Shown here piece after piece: positions 9,435 through 19,212 of a stretch of 64,000 nt of DNA. Origin of the DNA: Gammaproteobacteria bacterium (GTDB lineage: Bacteria; Pseudomonadota; Gammaproteobacteria; Chromatiales; Chromatiaceae). Under the pieces are notes generated by a model. The model did not search any database, was not told where the DNA came from, and saw only the letters and a program-made list of their open reading frames with translations. Position numbers and translations under genes: made by a program. Numbering within the stretch: position 1 is the stretch's first letter; each line of letters opens with the position of its first letter. Location of the stretch: the NCBI GenBank assembly GCA_009929855.1, contig RZZN01000005.1, forward strand, positions 1 to 64,000. Reading direction: 5' to 3'.

Positions 9435-10780
9435 GTCGTTGCCCCCTGGATGGTTGCCGGTCGTGGCATGTCTTGCGACTCGCGCATCTGAGGGCTCGTT
9501 GCGCGTGCGCCTTGCCAAGGTGGCTGTACCCCAAGATCACGCGCGACCTCGACCGCCGCTCGGAAACCGTCCTCGTGAAACCCATAGCCGAGATAGGCGC
9601 CACTGAACCAGATCCGGTCCTGTCCTTGGATCTCGTGGATCCGTCTCTGTGCCGCGGTTGCATGAGTGTCGAACATCGGGTGGTGGTAGGTCATCTCCGC
9701 CAGCACCCGTTCCGGGCGCGGCGCGCGCAGCGGGTTGAGGCTGACGAAGACATCGGTATGTCTCGGCAAGTCTTGGAGGCTGTTCATCCAATAGGTGACG
9801 GTCACCGGGCGTCCTGGCTCCGCGCCGGCCTCTTGCAGATAGTTCCAAGAGGACCAGACCCGGCGCCGTTTGGGCATCAGGTCCGAATCCGTGTGCAAGA
9901 AGACCTGATTGGCCTGAAAGCGAAAGGCCCCGAGGATCTCACGCTCGGCGGCGCTGGGTGAATCGATCAAGGCCAGCGCCTCGTCGGCATGACAAGCCAT
10001 CACCACCGCGTCGAATTCGAGTGATTCACCCGATGCGGTTTCGATCACGATGTTGCGCGCAAGCCGACTCACGCGCGTGATCGGGGTCGCAGTCAGGACG
10101 CGTCCACGCAGATCAGCCAGCATGGCCTTCACATAGGTCTGACTGCCACCACGCACCGTCTCCCAAGTCGGCCGTTTATGCGGATCGAGCAAGCCGTGAT
10201 TGGCAAAAAAGCGTGCGAAGCTCAAGAATGGGAAGGCGCGGATGTCCTCCGCCGGACTGGACCAGATGGCGGCCGCCATCGGCAACAGATAGTGATTGGC
10301 AAAGCGCTCCGAGTAGCCACCGCGCACGAGAAACTCGCCAAGCGTCAACGAATCTCCCGCATCCGATGCGAGACTCGCCTTCGCCGCCGCGTTGAAGCGC
10401 ACAATCTCGATGAGCATGCGCCAGAAGCGCCAGTCGAGAAGATTGCGTCGCGTGCCGAAGAGTGTATTGAGATTATCCCCCGCGTATTCGCTGCGACCAC
10501 CGTCGAGGCTGGCGGCGAACGACATGCTGGTCGGATACGAGCCGATCCCGAGATGATCGAAGAGTGCCGTCAGCAGCGGATAGTTGCGATGGTTGAACAC
10601 CATGAAGCCAGTGTCGACTGCAATGGCTCCGCGGGGGTCACTGATCTCATGCGTGTTGCTATGACCGCCAACATAATCATTCCGCTCCAGCAGTGTCACC
10701 TCGTAGTGAGGGTCCAGCAACCAGGCGGCTCCTAGCCCGCCGATGCCACCACCCACGACACCGATCGTTTCTATTGCCAT
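9431..10780 (-). CDS. FAD-dependent amine-oxidase-like oxidoreductase
   Basis: A 449-residue flavoprotein with the N-terminal dinucleotide-binding motif VGGGIGGLGAAWLL followed by the amine-oxidase/protoporphyrinogen-oxidase-type second half of the ADP fold (ERNDYVGGHSNT). A C-terminal FAD-contacting segment (WFSGAYLGYGFHEDGFRA) is present. It is the first gene of the four-gene overlapping run ending in serB; the start at 10780 is the family-like MAIETIGVVGGG. The likely substrate is a membrane lipid or fatty-acyl chain because of its neighbours, not because of any visible substrate motif. A carotenoid or amine substrate cannot be excluded. Confidence 0.85.
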   Translation of the reverse strand: MAIETIGVVGGGIGGLGAAWLLDPHYEVTLLERNDYVGGHSNTHEISDPRGAIAVDTGFMVFNHRNYPLLTALFDHLGIGSYPTSMSFAASLDGGRSEYAGDNLNTLFGTRRNLLDWRFWRMLIEIVRFNAAAKASLASDAGDSLTLGEFLVRGGYSERFANHYLLPMAAAIWSSPAEDIRAFPFLSFARFFANHGLLDPHKRPTWETVRGGSQTYVKAMLADLRGRVLTATPITRVSRLARNIVIETASGESLEFDAVVMACHADEALALIDSPSAAEREILGAFRFQANQVFLHTDSDLMPKRRRVWSSWNYLQEAGAEPGRPVTVTYWMNSLQDLPRHTDVFVSLNPLRAPRPERVLAEMTYHHPMFDTHATAAQRRIHEIQGQDRIWFSGAYLGYGFHEDGFRAAVEVARDLGVQPPWQGARATSPQMRESQDMPRPATIQGATT

Positions 10781-11122
10781 GCGAACGAATCCTTGTGTTG
10801 AAATCGAGCCGACGAGGGCCCACGACAACATTCAATTGAAACATACGAGGCGCGTTGGAGGACAGGGTCTGAGTAGATATTGGGCCAACAGCGAGTCCCC
10901 GCGCGATCTCGGCGAATGTTCGCGCGCTGGGGCTCAATCGTCATGAGTGAGGGTGACGACAGAATCTGGTGCGATCACGATGAGTGTCATCACTTTCATG
11001 AAGTGCATCCTGATGGATCCACTGGCAGCGGCTCGATCAGGTGAGGGGGTGGTGCGCCTGTCCCGCGCACCGATCTGGCCCCGGTGAGTCGATCCTCTAA
11101 CCTGAGCATCATCGCCCTTGAT
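10781..11122 (-). other. Non-coding gap between pmbA and the flavin oxidoreductase operon
   Basis: No credible gene. It must hold the 3' end of the pmbA message and the promoter of the oxidoreductase-DUF1365-Cfa-SerB operon. A perfect 7-base-pair hairpin (11051-11057 with 11065-11071) near pmbA lacks a T tract. No -35/-10 pair or sigma-E-like site could be assigned with confidence. Confidence 0.5.
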
Positions 11123-12466
11123 TCACTCGCCCGCGACCGTCATCCGCTCGATGAGCCAAGATCCGGTACGTGTACTTCCCGAGTAATCACAGTCTTGGCC
11201 GACGGCCAATAGGCCGGCGAACATCGTCTTCAGGTTACCGGCGATGGTGATCTCCTCGACCGGATACTGAATCTCCCCACCCTCGACCCAGAAGCCCGCC
11301 GCGCCGCGCGAATAATCACCAGTGACAGGATTGATCCCATGCCCCATCAACTCGGTCACCATCAGTCCAGTCCCCATCTCGCGGAGCAGTCCCGCGCGAT
11401 CGAGTGTCCCCATCTCGATGCTCAGGTTGCGCACACCACCCGCATTGGCCGTCGTCGGCATCCCGAGGCGGCATCCTGAATAGGTGTCCAATAGATAGGT
11501 CTGGAGGATACCGTCGCGGATCAGATCCTTGGGCCGTGTCAAGACCCCATCGCCATCGAAGGGCGCGCTCGCGAGTCCACGTCGCAAGTGTGGCTCCTCA
11601 TGGATGCGCACGAAGTCGGGGAAGATCCGCTCGCCCAGATGATCGAGTAGAAAGCTGGTACGGCGGTAGAGACTGGTGCCCATGATGGCTGACACCAGAC
11701 TGCGCAAGAGACCGGTCGCGATCTCGGCACGAAACAGGACTGGCACCTGACAGGTTGCGATCCGGCGCGCGCCGAGACGGGCTAGGGTCCGCGCGGCGGC
11801 ACGCTCACCGACCAAGCGGGCAGCCTCCAGGTCGGCAGCGGCGCGCGCGCTCGTCCACCAATAATCACGCTGCAGACTCTCGCCCTGCTGGCCGATCACG
11901 GCACAACTCAGACCATGTCGGCTGGTGGGATAACCCCCCACGAATCCATGACTGTTGCCATAGACCTGGATTCCGGTGTGGGTGGACAGACTCGCGCCTT
12001 CTGAGTTGACGATTCGCGGATCAAGGCCACGCGCGGCATCCTCGCACGCCGCCGCGATCTCGATCGCCTCTTCGACGGCAAGTGGCCAGGGATGATAGAG
12101 ATCCAGGTCGGGAATGGAGGCGGCCATCAGCGCGGCATCCGCGAGATGGGCGCAGGGGTCATCCTGGGTATGCTCGGCGATGACACAGGCGGCCCTGACC
12201 GTGTCACGCAGCGCCTCTGGGCTGAGATCAGAGGTACTGGCCGAGCCCTTGCGGTTGCCAAAATAGACCGTGATCCCAAGCCCATTGTCGCGGGTATGCT
12301 CGACGGTCTCGACCTCGCCGAGCCGTACCGAGACCTCCAGCCCCGCGCTGCTGCCGACCGAGGCCTCCGCGGCGGTCGCGCCGCGGCGCTTGGCCTCGGT
12401 CAAGAGATCCTCGATCGCCTGCTGGAGACGCGCGAGTCGTTCTGCGGTGTCATCAATTGTGGACAT
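11123..12466 (-). CDS. pmbA: TldE/PmbA, subunit of the TldD/TldE metalloprotease
   Basis: Non-catalytic partner of TldD in the heterodimeric protease that matures microcin B17 and degrades CcdA in E. coli; the native role in other bacteria is less clear. The 447-residue protein shows PmbA hallmarks (EASVGSSAGLEVSVRLGEVE, TGLMVTELMGHGINPVTGDYSRGAAGFWVE). MGHG replaces the zinc-binding HExxxH of TldD, as expected. The start at 12466 (MSTIDDTAERLARLQ) avoids an unlikely 21-residue extension. tldD lies 160 bases upstream on the same strand, an adjacent pair that is separated in E. coli. Confidence 0.93.
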   Translation of the reverse strand: MSTIDDTAERLARLQQAIEDLLTEAKRRGATAAEASVGSSAGLEVSVRLGEVETVEHTRDNGLGITVYFGNRKGSASTSDLSPEALRDTVRAACVIAEHTQDDPCAHLADAALMAASIPDLDLYHPWPLAVEEAIEIAAACEDAARGLDPRIVNSEGASLSTHTGIQVYGNSHGFVGGYPTSRHGLSCAVIGQQGESLQRDYWWTSARAAADLEAARLVGERAAARTLARLGARRIATCQVPVLFRAEIATGLLRSLVSAIMGTSLYRRTSFLLDHLGERIFPDFVRIHEEPHLRRGLASAPFDGDGVLTRPKDLIRDGILQTYLLDTYSGCRLGMPTTANAGGVRNLSIEMGTLDRAGLLREMGTGLMVTELMGHGINPVTGDYSRGAAGFWVEGGEIQYPVEEITIAGNLKTMFAGLLAVGQDCDYSGSTRTGSWLIERMTVAGE

Positions 12467-12626
12467 GCACGATCCTATATCGATCCAAAACCGAGTCCAT
12501 CGACATCTTGATCGAGTCGATCGGTCCAATCATCGCCCTGACCGCGGATTGAGGGAGACGTGTGCCGAGTCGACGCCATCAATGACGTCGACCGCGGCTG
12601 ATTCGGCCTACGCCCGCCCCCAAGGG

Positions 12627-14072
12627 TCAAGCGCTGGTTCCGCCAACGGTCAAACCGTCGATGCGCAAGGTTGGCTGCCCAACCCCGACCGGGACGCTCT
12701 GGCCCTCCTTCCCGCAGGTGCCCACGCCCTGATCGAGTCGCAGGTCATTGCCGATGAGACTGACCCTGGTCAAGACATCCGGGCCATTGCCGATCAGTGT
12801 CGCACCCTTCACCGCGCGGCCGACCTTGCCGTTCTCGATCAGATAGGCTTCGCTCGCGGAGAAGACGAACTTGCCCGAGGTGATGTCCACCTGACCACCC
12901 CCGAAATTGACCGCGTACAAACCCTTCTCGACCGAAGCGATGATCTCTTGCGGATCACGCTCGCCGGCCAGCATGTAGGTGTTGGTCATGCGCGGCATCG
13001 GGAGATGGGCATAGGACTCGCGTCGGCCGTTGCCGGTCGAGTGGGTGCCGGTGAGACGGGCATTGAGCTTGTCCTGCATGTATCCGCGGAGGATCCCATC
13101 CTCGATGAGTATGGTGCGCTGAGTGGGCGTGCCCTCGTCGTCCATGTTCAACGATCCGCGGCGACCGGGCAGGGTGCCATCGTCGACCACGGTCACGCCG
13201 GGCGCGGCGACACGCTCGCCGATGCGACCAGCGAACGCCGAGCTGCCCTTGCGGTTGAAATCGCCCTCGAGCCCGTGCCCGACCGCTTCATGCAGCAGGA
13301 CACCCGGCCAGCCGGCGCCAAGGACCACTGTCATGGTCCCGGCCGGGGCCTCGTCGGCCTCCAGATTGGTGATTGCCAAGCGCACAGCCTCGCGCGCATA
13401 GGAGAGCGCCCGCTCTTCGATCAAGAAATAACCGAGATCGGCGCGTGCGCCCCCGCCGCTGCTGCCCTGCTCGCGCCGTCCGCCATCTTCGGCCACGACA
13501 CTCACGTTGAGCCGGACCAACGGACGCACATCCGCCGCCAGCGTGCCATCGTCGGCCAGCACCAGAACGGTGTCCTGGACCGCGACCACGCTCGCGACGA
13601 CCTCGCGCACGCGCGGGTCGGCGCGGCGGGCTGCGGCATCGACCTCCCGCAGCAAGGCGACCTTGTCTGGATCCGCTAGACTGAGGATGGGGTTGGTCGG
13701 ATCGTAGAGACGTCGCTGCGGCGCGGCCTGCCCAATGCGCACCCGCTTGCCTTGGCCCGCGCGGGCGATCGCGCGCGCGGCCTCGGCGGCCTGCAGCAAT
13801 GCGTCGAAGCGCAATTCGTCCGAGTAGGCGAAACCGGTCTTCTCTCCGCTGATGGCGCGCAATCCAGCGCCTTGCTCAATGCTGAAATTGCCGTCCTTGA
13901 TGATGCCGTCCTCGAGGATCCATGACTCCGATCGGCTAGTCTCGAAATAGAGATCAGCCGCATCGACCATGGATCCGGTCAAGAGCCCGAGGAGCTGGTC
14001 GAGATGGTGCTCGGTCAAGCCGGCGGGGTCGAGGATGCTGGCTCGAGCAATCGCGATCGGATCAGTCATCAT
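12627..14072 (-). CDS. tldD: Metalloprotease TldD
   Basis: Catalytic subunit of the TldD/TldE peptidase, cytosolic. The 481-residue protein has the zinc site [12 protein letters not shown], plus the [19 protein letters not shown] and MPRMTNTYM blocks close to the active site. Length matches E. coli TldD (481). Two adjacent ATG codons (14072, 14069) could start it; neither has a clear ribosome-binding site. It follows the nitrilase gene in the conserved maf-rng-yhdP-nit-tldD-pmbA order. Confidence 0.95.
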   Translation of the reverse strand: MMTDPIAIARASILDPAGLTEHHLDQLLGLLTGSMVDAADLYFETSRSESWILEDGIIKDGNFSIEQGAGLRAISGEKTGFAYSDELRFDALLQAAEAARAIARAGQGKRVRIGQAAPQRRLYDPTNPILSLADPDKVALLREVDAAARRADPRVREVVASVVAVQDTVLVLADDGTLAADVRPLVRLNVSVVAEDGGRREQGSSGGGARADLGYFLIEERALSYAREAVRLAITNLEADEAPAGTMTVVLGAGWPGVLLHEAVGHGLEGDFNRKGSSAFAGRIGERVAAPGVTVVDDGTLPGRRGSLNMDDEGTPTQRTILIEDGILRGYMQDKLNARLTGTHSTGNGRRESYAHLPMPRMTNTYMLAGERDPQEIIASVEKGLYAVNFGGGQVDITSGKFVFSASEAYLIENGKVGRAVKGATLIGNGPDVLTRVSLIGNDLRLDQGVGTCGKEGQSVPVGVGQPTLRIDGLTVGGTSA

Positions 14073-14153
14073 GTGAAATCATCGTCAGACTCATGAGGAA
14101 CAGTGACAAGTCCGGTACCGTGCCAGACTCACGCTTACTCTCAGGTTGCGGTC

Positions 14154-14984
14154 TCAGGTCCGACATTTCAAACGACGATGCTCGATGCTCGGGAAGTTGC
14201 GTCGGACCGACTCCTGATACTCCTCGTCGAGCTCGCTACAGATGAAACCGGCGCCCCGTGGGATCTGGGCGAGGATGCTGCCCCAAGGATCGACGATCAT
14301 ACTGTGGCCATGCGTCTTGCGGCCGTTGATGTGGAATCCCCCCTGCGCGGCCGCGACCACATAGGCCAGATTCTCGATGGCCCGCGCACGCACCAGCGTC
14401 TCCCAGTGCGCCTTGCCGGTGATGGCGGTGAAGGCGGACGGAACCACGAGGATCTCCATGTCACTGTCGAGCATCCGGCGAAAGATCTCCGGAAAGCGCA
14501 GGTCGTAGCACACCGCCACGCCCATGTGTCCGAATGGCGTCTCCAGCACCACCACCTCATCACCGGCCTCGATGGTTGCCGATTCTTGGTAGCGCTCCTC
14601 GCCACCTGGCAGACAGACATCGAACAGGTGGACCTTGTCGTAGCGTCCCACACGCTCGCCGCGGTCGTCGTAGACGAGGCAGGCAGCCCGCAGCTTGCCA
14701 CCATCCCGAGCCATCATCGGGATCGTTCCACCGACCAGCCAAACGCCTTGTTGTCTTGCGACCCGCGACAAGAATGACTGAAGTGGGCCGTCGCCATCAT
14801 CTTCGCGCAGGGCCAGTTGATCCTGATCGCGCTTGCCCATGAAGGCAAAATTCTCGGGCAGGACGACGAGGTTGGCCCCCTCCTCCTGCGCCGCCTTGAT
14901 CAAGCGCTCGGCCTCGAAGAGGTTGGCGCTCACATTGAGGCCGGTCGCCATCTGGACCGCCGCGACCTTCACTTTCGTTTTCAT
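14154..14984 (-). CDS. Nitrilase-superfamily amidohydrolase, Nit1-like (deaminated glutathione amidase type)
   Basis: Carbon-nitrogen hydrolase with the full Glu-Lys-Cys triad: LPENF (Glu), YDKVHLFD (Lys) and AVCYDLRFPE (Cys). The 276-residue size and motif wording match the Nit1/Nit2 branch, whose members repair deaminated glutathione or hydrolyse omega-amides; the exact substrate is inference. The start at 14984 (MKTKVKVAAVQM) gives the normal N-terminus, while an upstream in-frame reading adds 36 atypical residues. It sits between yhdP and tldD, as in many gammaproteobacteria. Confidence 0.9.
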   Translation of the reverse strand: MKTKVKVAAVQMATGLNVSANLFEAERLIKAAQEEGANLVVLPENFAFMGKRDQDQLALREDDGDGPLQSFLSRVARQQGVWLVGGTIPMMARDGGKLRAACLVYDDRGERVGRYDKVHLFDVCLPGGEERYQESATIEAGDEVVVLETPFGHMGVAVCYDLRFPEIFRRMLDSDMEILVVPSAFTAITGKAHWETLVRARAIENLAYVVAAAQGGFHINGRKTHGHSMIVDPWGSILAQIPRGAGFICSELDEEYQESVRRNFPSIEHRRLKCRT

Positions 14985-15168
14985 GGTCTTCACCGCGTGG
15001 ACCGAACGCCTGATTGTCGGGTCGGCCGGATCATCTGTGGCTCGTGACCTCCGCGCTGGGTACCGAGCCCCGGCTCCAGACGGATTCGACACGCCCGGAT
15101 ACAGCGACCTGCCTGCCGTATCTCAACGACACGATACCACCACCGCCGGTCACTCGAAACCAGTGCAG

Positions 15169-18100
15169 TCAATCCAAGAAGAGGTTGGCGTCTCCCGTTG
15201 GCGGGTTTGCGCCATCGTGCCCCGTGGTCAGGGTCGGAGCGAGTGCCGGCTCCCAACCGATGCGGATCACCTCGGGCGCGCTCCAGGGCCCAGTCACCCG
15301 ATAGCGTGAGCGGCCGAGACGGTCCAGTGGATTGCCCGCCAAACGGTCGACCAGATAGACCGCCGCCCCGACGATGGGTCCGCCGGCGACCGCGCTGGCC
15401 AATGCGACACTCGAGCCGAGCTTGGGCTCGACGATGACGATCTGGTCCAGTCGCTCATTGATCAGATCGCTCGAGCCGTCGACCAACAAGCGGCTGGATG
15501 GTCCATCGATCGTGACGTCACGCAGATCGGCGCGGCCTTGGTCGAGTCGAATCCGCCCGCGCACCGCCTCGAAGGCGAAGCCATCGCCATACAGGTCGGT
15601 GAAGTCCATCGCCAGGCGCCTGCGCGCGGCATCTAGATTGAGGATGCCGAGCAGACGTCCGATCCCAGGCTCGAGCGCCAGGAGCCGGCCGGCGCCCAGA
15701 TCGATCTCGATCAGTCCAGTCGCACGCCTCGGGGCGAATGCGCCGAAGCCGCCGGGCCAATCCAGGATCATCCGCGCTTGCATCGATTCAAGCTCGATGT
15801 GCGCGCGTCCGCCCAGCGCGGCCAAGAGCCTGCCAGGATCGTCGGAGTCGATGTGCATGCTCAACTCGCTGTGGCTGTCATGCGCCGAGCGTCGCCAGTG
15901 GGCCTTTCCGTGTGCATCGACGAGCCCATCACCGCTCAAGCGGATGCTCGGGATCTCCAACCCACCTGAATCTGGCCGCAGTGTCAATTCCAAGGTGCCG
16001 AGTCTGGTCTCGCCCCAGCGCAAATCATCGACGCGCACTCGCGCGGCCGGCACTCGACCCAATGCATCGAGGCTAGCGGTCTCCCGCGAGGCCGGGGTGA
16101 CGCGCAGATCGCGCAGGCTCAACCGGCGTAGCACGACATCCAGGGGCACCTCGTCGTCGGGGTTGAGCGCGATCTGCCCCGCGCCTTGCTCGGCGTTGAC
16201 CTCCAGATTCCAGCCCCCGCGTCCTGGTGTCTCGTGCGGGGTCATTTTCAGGTGCGCGCTGCTCAGGCGTGCCTGTCCGATGGACAAGCGATCGACGCGG
16301 ATGTCGGCCCCATTCAGCCAGGGTCGTCCTGGGGGTTGGCCGGGTGCGAGGACCTCTGGCCAATAGGTGTGCAGTGTCGTGAGCCAGGCTGGCAGGTCGA
16401 GCTCTGGCATCTGCCCGTCTAGATGGATGCCGACACCCCGCGGTGATGGGGCGGTGTCACTCCCGAGCCGGAGATGACCCTGCCAGGCTCGCGGGTCGGC
16501 GGATGGCACGTCCAGAGCGATCCGCACAGCGGCGCCGACCGTGCCGAGTCGTCCGGTGAGCCGCATCGCGGAGCCGGGAGTCAATGTCCCGGCGAGATCG
16601 AGCTCGGTGCTGGTCGCTGCCGTCTTGCCGAGCGGGGCGGGCAGCGCGCTCGCGAGTCCGCGCAGCTGTGAGCTCAGACGATACGCAAGTGTCGGTGTCG
16701 CCGTGTGCAGTGCGTGACCAGGGAGCTCGAGATCCAGCGTCCAATCGAGTGCGCCACTCAACGCCGCCCAGAGTGGGTGCGGAAAATGCTCGGCGAGCTG
16801 TTGCGTCGAGGTCCGCGAGCGGGCGCTGATGAGCAGCGCGGCCGTATCCAATGACCCGTCCGCGCCGCGCGTGGCGATCTGCAGGTCGGCTGGCTGGCCC
16901 CAGAGCAGTCCGCGCAGATCCTCGGTGGCGAGTCGATCGCGGGTGAAGGTGAGCGTGCCCGCGAGCTCGGAGAGCTCGATGGGGGTCCCGGGGATGGCGA
17001 GTGTCGCCGCGCGTGGCCAGGAGACTCGACCGGAGAGCGCAAGCGGTGCGGCCTGACGCAAGGGCAGATCCATTTCGAGCTCCAGATGCGAATCCCCGCT
17101 CACCACCAAGGATTCAGCGAGCCGTCCGAGACGCGTGGCGAGGGGCGTCTCGGCGAGCGCGCGCAAGGTGTCGGCGAATGGGCCCTCGGCCGTGCCCTGG
17201 ATGTGCAGCGGTGCGGGACCTCTGAGCCGCGGGAGGCTGGCCTCGACCCGCGTCAGAGACGAATCGAAGATACGGCCGCGCTCGGCGACGATGTCCAGCG
17301 ATTGGTCGCGGATCCTCAACTGACCGGCGAGCTCCCGCAGCGCCGGCCAGCCCGGCCGGTAGTCGAGGATCGCATCGGCGAAATCCAGCCTGAGCTCGAA
17401 ACGTCCTTCGTCCCCTTGAAATGGAAGATCGACTGGGTGGCCTCGCACGCGCAGGTCGCCGCCAGTGATCTGGCCTGCGACGATCGCCTTGGAGAGCCAG
17501 GAGACCAATCGTGGAGGCATGAGCTCACGAGGGAGATAGGCGTGGATCCGCGCGGCATCGGCTGATTGAATGCTGGCCCTCAGGTCCAGGTCGGCCGGCG
17601 CCTCGCCCGGCGGGAGATGTAGGGCGAAGTCGCCGCCGCCGCGCAGGTCGGTGCTGGTAATGACCAAATCCTGTCCAGAAAGCCAGATCCCACCGCTCGT
17701 TGTGTGCCTCCAGGTCAGCGCACCCGCCAGATGCGTCGGTGGCAGCGGCTCGTCGCGCCGCCCGCCGAGATCGAGCTCGGCCGCGGCCGTGTCGAGAATG
17801 AGTGCCCCACCGTCTGCGGTGGCCAGGATCCGCAGATCCAGTCCATCCACCCCAGGTCGCATCCCAGTGTGTCGCCAGCCCACGCCGACGCCCCGGGCCG
17901 CAACCGACCAGCGTGCACCGGTGGGTGCGAGCCATTCGGCCCGCGCATCGATCCGCTCGAGTCGACCCCAGGGGCCCGCCCGGGCGATGGCCAGCATGCT
18001 CGGTGATACGAACCGCTGCAATGATTCAGCCAGGGTCGCGAGGAGCGCCAGCTCGATTCGATCACCGCGGATGCGCAGCTGCTCTGGTCGTCCAGCGGGC

Positions 18101-19155
18101 GAGAGGCGCAGCTCCAAGGTTCCCGCTGGAAGCGGCAGTCCGGCGATGCGGCCGTCCAGTGCGCCGATCATGACTCGCCAGCCGGTGTCCTCTGGTTCGA
18201 GACGCGCCATTGCGCGCATGCTCTCCAGGTGCAGGTCCCCGGCGCTTGGTGATTGGTCGTGCTCGCGCTTGGCATGCGCGCACGGCTCGCCGGGCCTCAG
18301 ATCGATCGCCCCCAGGGCTTGCGCGAGGCGACCGGCCTGCAGGTCGATCCAGCCCTGGATGTGGCCCCGTGCGTGCCTCGCGAGGCGAGTCTCCGGGATG
18401 TCTTGAGCAAGCAGCCCAGCCAGATCATCCGCCTTGAGACTGACATGGAGCAAGCCGCTCCAGGTGTTTGGATCTGTCCTCTCCCCGGTCAGCTGCGCAC
18501 GCACGGCGAGATGGGCAACCGCTTGGTCTCGCGAGTCTCCGGTCGCCGAATCGCTGCCGCGAGCACGCAGCCCGGGCACGGCATCCAGTCGCAGACGATG
18601 CTGAGTCCCGTCGCGCGCGATGCCGAGCTGGAGCGCATCGAGCATCCAGCCCGGATGGTGCGGACGCGCGTCCTTGATCAGGATTTGGCCCCCTTCCAGA
18701 TCGATCCGGGGAGTCTGCAAGAGCGGCGCGAGCCAGTCCGCATGTCCAGCGATGGGTGCGTCCAGTCCATCGAGACTGATCCGACCACTGGGATCAATTC
18801 GCACCGCCAGGCGGGCTCCGACCAGATGCAGACGCTCGATCACCACACCGCCGGCGCGCAAGGAGTCGCCCACCGCCAGGCTGATCTCGATCCGCTCGGC
18901 GCTCAGTCGATCCGCCTCACCATCGGGGTCCGCAAGGCCCAGCTCGTACATGACTAGGCTGGGTTTGGCACCATCGAGATGCAGTGAGACTGCGCCGAGA
19001 CGCAGGGAGACGCCAAGTCTTGATGCGAGTAGCCCGGTGAGCTGCTGCACCAAGGCGCTTGGCAGTGGCAGCAGGATCCGCGTCGGTGGCAGGCTGGCCA
19101 GCAGCAGCAAGGTGGCCATCAGGATGAGCGCAGATGTCGCGATGCGTCGGCGCAT
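15169..19155 (-). CDS. yhdP: YhdP-family AsmA-like envelope protein (DUF3971)
   Basis: A very large (1328-residue) protein with one N-terminal membrane anchor (about residues 5-30) and a long periplasmic part built of beta-rich AsmA-type repeats, ending in the AsmA-like C-terminal domain (VRGRIRLDQGRADLRDVTIDG). E. coli YhdP with TamB and YdbH carries phospholipids to the outer membrane. The ATG at 19155 is preceded by a GAGG eight bases away and preferred over a GTG at 19176. Position directly after rng is the standard gene order. Codon use is strongly GC-biased. Confidence 0.9.
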   Translation of the reverse strand: MRRRIATSALILMATLLLLASLPPTRILLPLPSALVQQLTGLLASRLGVSLRLGAVSLHLDGAKPSLVMYELGLADPDGEADRLSAERIEISLAVGDSLRAGGVVIERLHLVGARLAVRIDPSGRISLDGLDAPIAGHADWLAPLLQTPRIDLEGGQILIKDARPHHPGWMLDALQLGIARDGTQHRLRLDAVPGLRARGSDSATGDSRDQAVAHLAVRAQLTGERTDPNTWSGLLHVSLKADDLAGLLAQDIPETRLARHARGHIQGWIDLQAGRLAQALGAIDLRPGEPCAHAKREHDQSPSAGDLHLESMRAMARLEPEDTGWRVMIGALDGRIAGLPLPAGTLELRLSPAGRPEQLRIRGDRIELALLATLAESLQRFVSPSMLAIARAGPWGRLERIDARAEWLAPTGARWSVAARGVGVGWRHTGMRPGVDGLDLRILATADGGALILDTAAAELDLGGRRDEPLPPTHLAGALTWRHTTSGGIWLSGQDLVITSTDLRGGGDFALHLPPGEAPADLDLRASIQSADAARIHAYLPRELMPPRLVSWLSKAIVAGQITGGDLRVRGHPVDLPFQGDEGRFELRLDFADAILDYRPGWPALRELAGQLRIRDQSLDIVAERGRIFDSSLTRVEASLPRLRGPAPLHIQGTAEGPFADTLRALAETPLATRLGRLAESLVVSGDSHLELEMDLPLRQAAPLALSGRVSWPRAATLAIPGTPIELSELAGTLTFTRDRLATEDLRGLLWGQPADLQIATRGADGSLDTAALLISARSRTSTQQLAEHFPHPLWAALSGALDWTLDLELPGHALHTATPTLAYRLSSQLRGLASALPAPLGKTAATSTELDLAGTLTPGSAMRLTGRLGTVGAAVRIALDVPSADPRAWQGHLRLGSDTAPSPRGVGIHLDGQMPELDLPAWLTTLHTYWPEVLAPGQPPGRPWLNGADIRVDRLSIGQARLSSAHLKMTPHETPGRGGWNLEVNAEQGAGQIALNPDDEVPLDVVLRRLSLRDLRVTPASRETASLDALGRVPAARVRVDDLRWGETRLGTLELTLRPDSGGLEIPSIRLSGDGLVDAHGKAHWRRSAHDSHSELSMHIDSDDPGRLLAALGGRAHIELESMQARMILDWPGGFGAFAPRRATGLIEIDLGAGRLLALEPGIGRLLGILNLDAARRRLAMDFTDLYGDGFAFEAVRGRIRLDQGRADLRDVTIDGPSSRLLVDGSSDLINERLDQIVIVEPKLGSSVALASAVAGGPIVGAAVYLVDRLAGNPLDRLGRSRYRVTGPWSAPEVIRIGWEPALAPTLTTGHDGANPPTGDANLFLD

Positions 19156-19212
19156 CAGCCGGCCCTCAGGCGCCACCTGGCCTGCATCGCAACGGCGGAA
19201 TGCCGACGTCGC

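Noticed and set aside
12270-13679. 469-codon plus-strand frame over pmbA and tldD
   Set aside because: Antisense to two well-identified genes and low-complexity Arg/Asp/Ser text, typical of GC-rich shadow frames.
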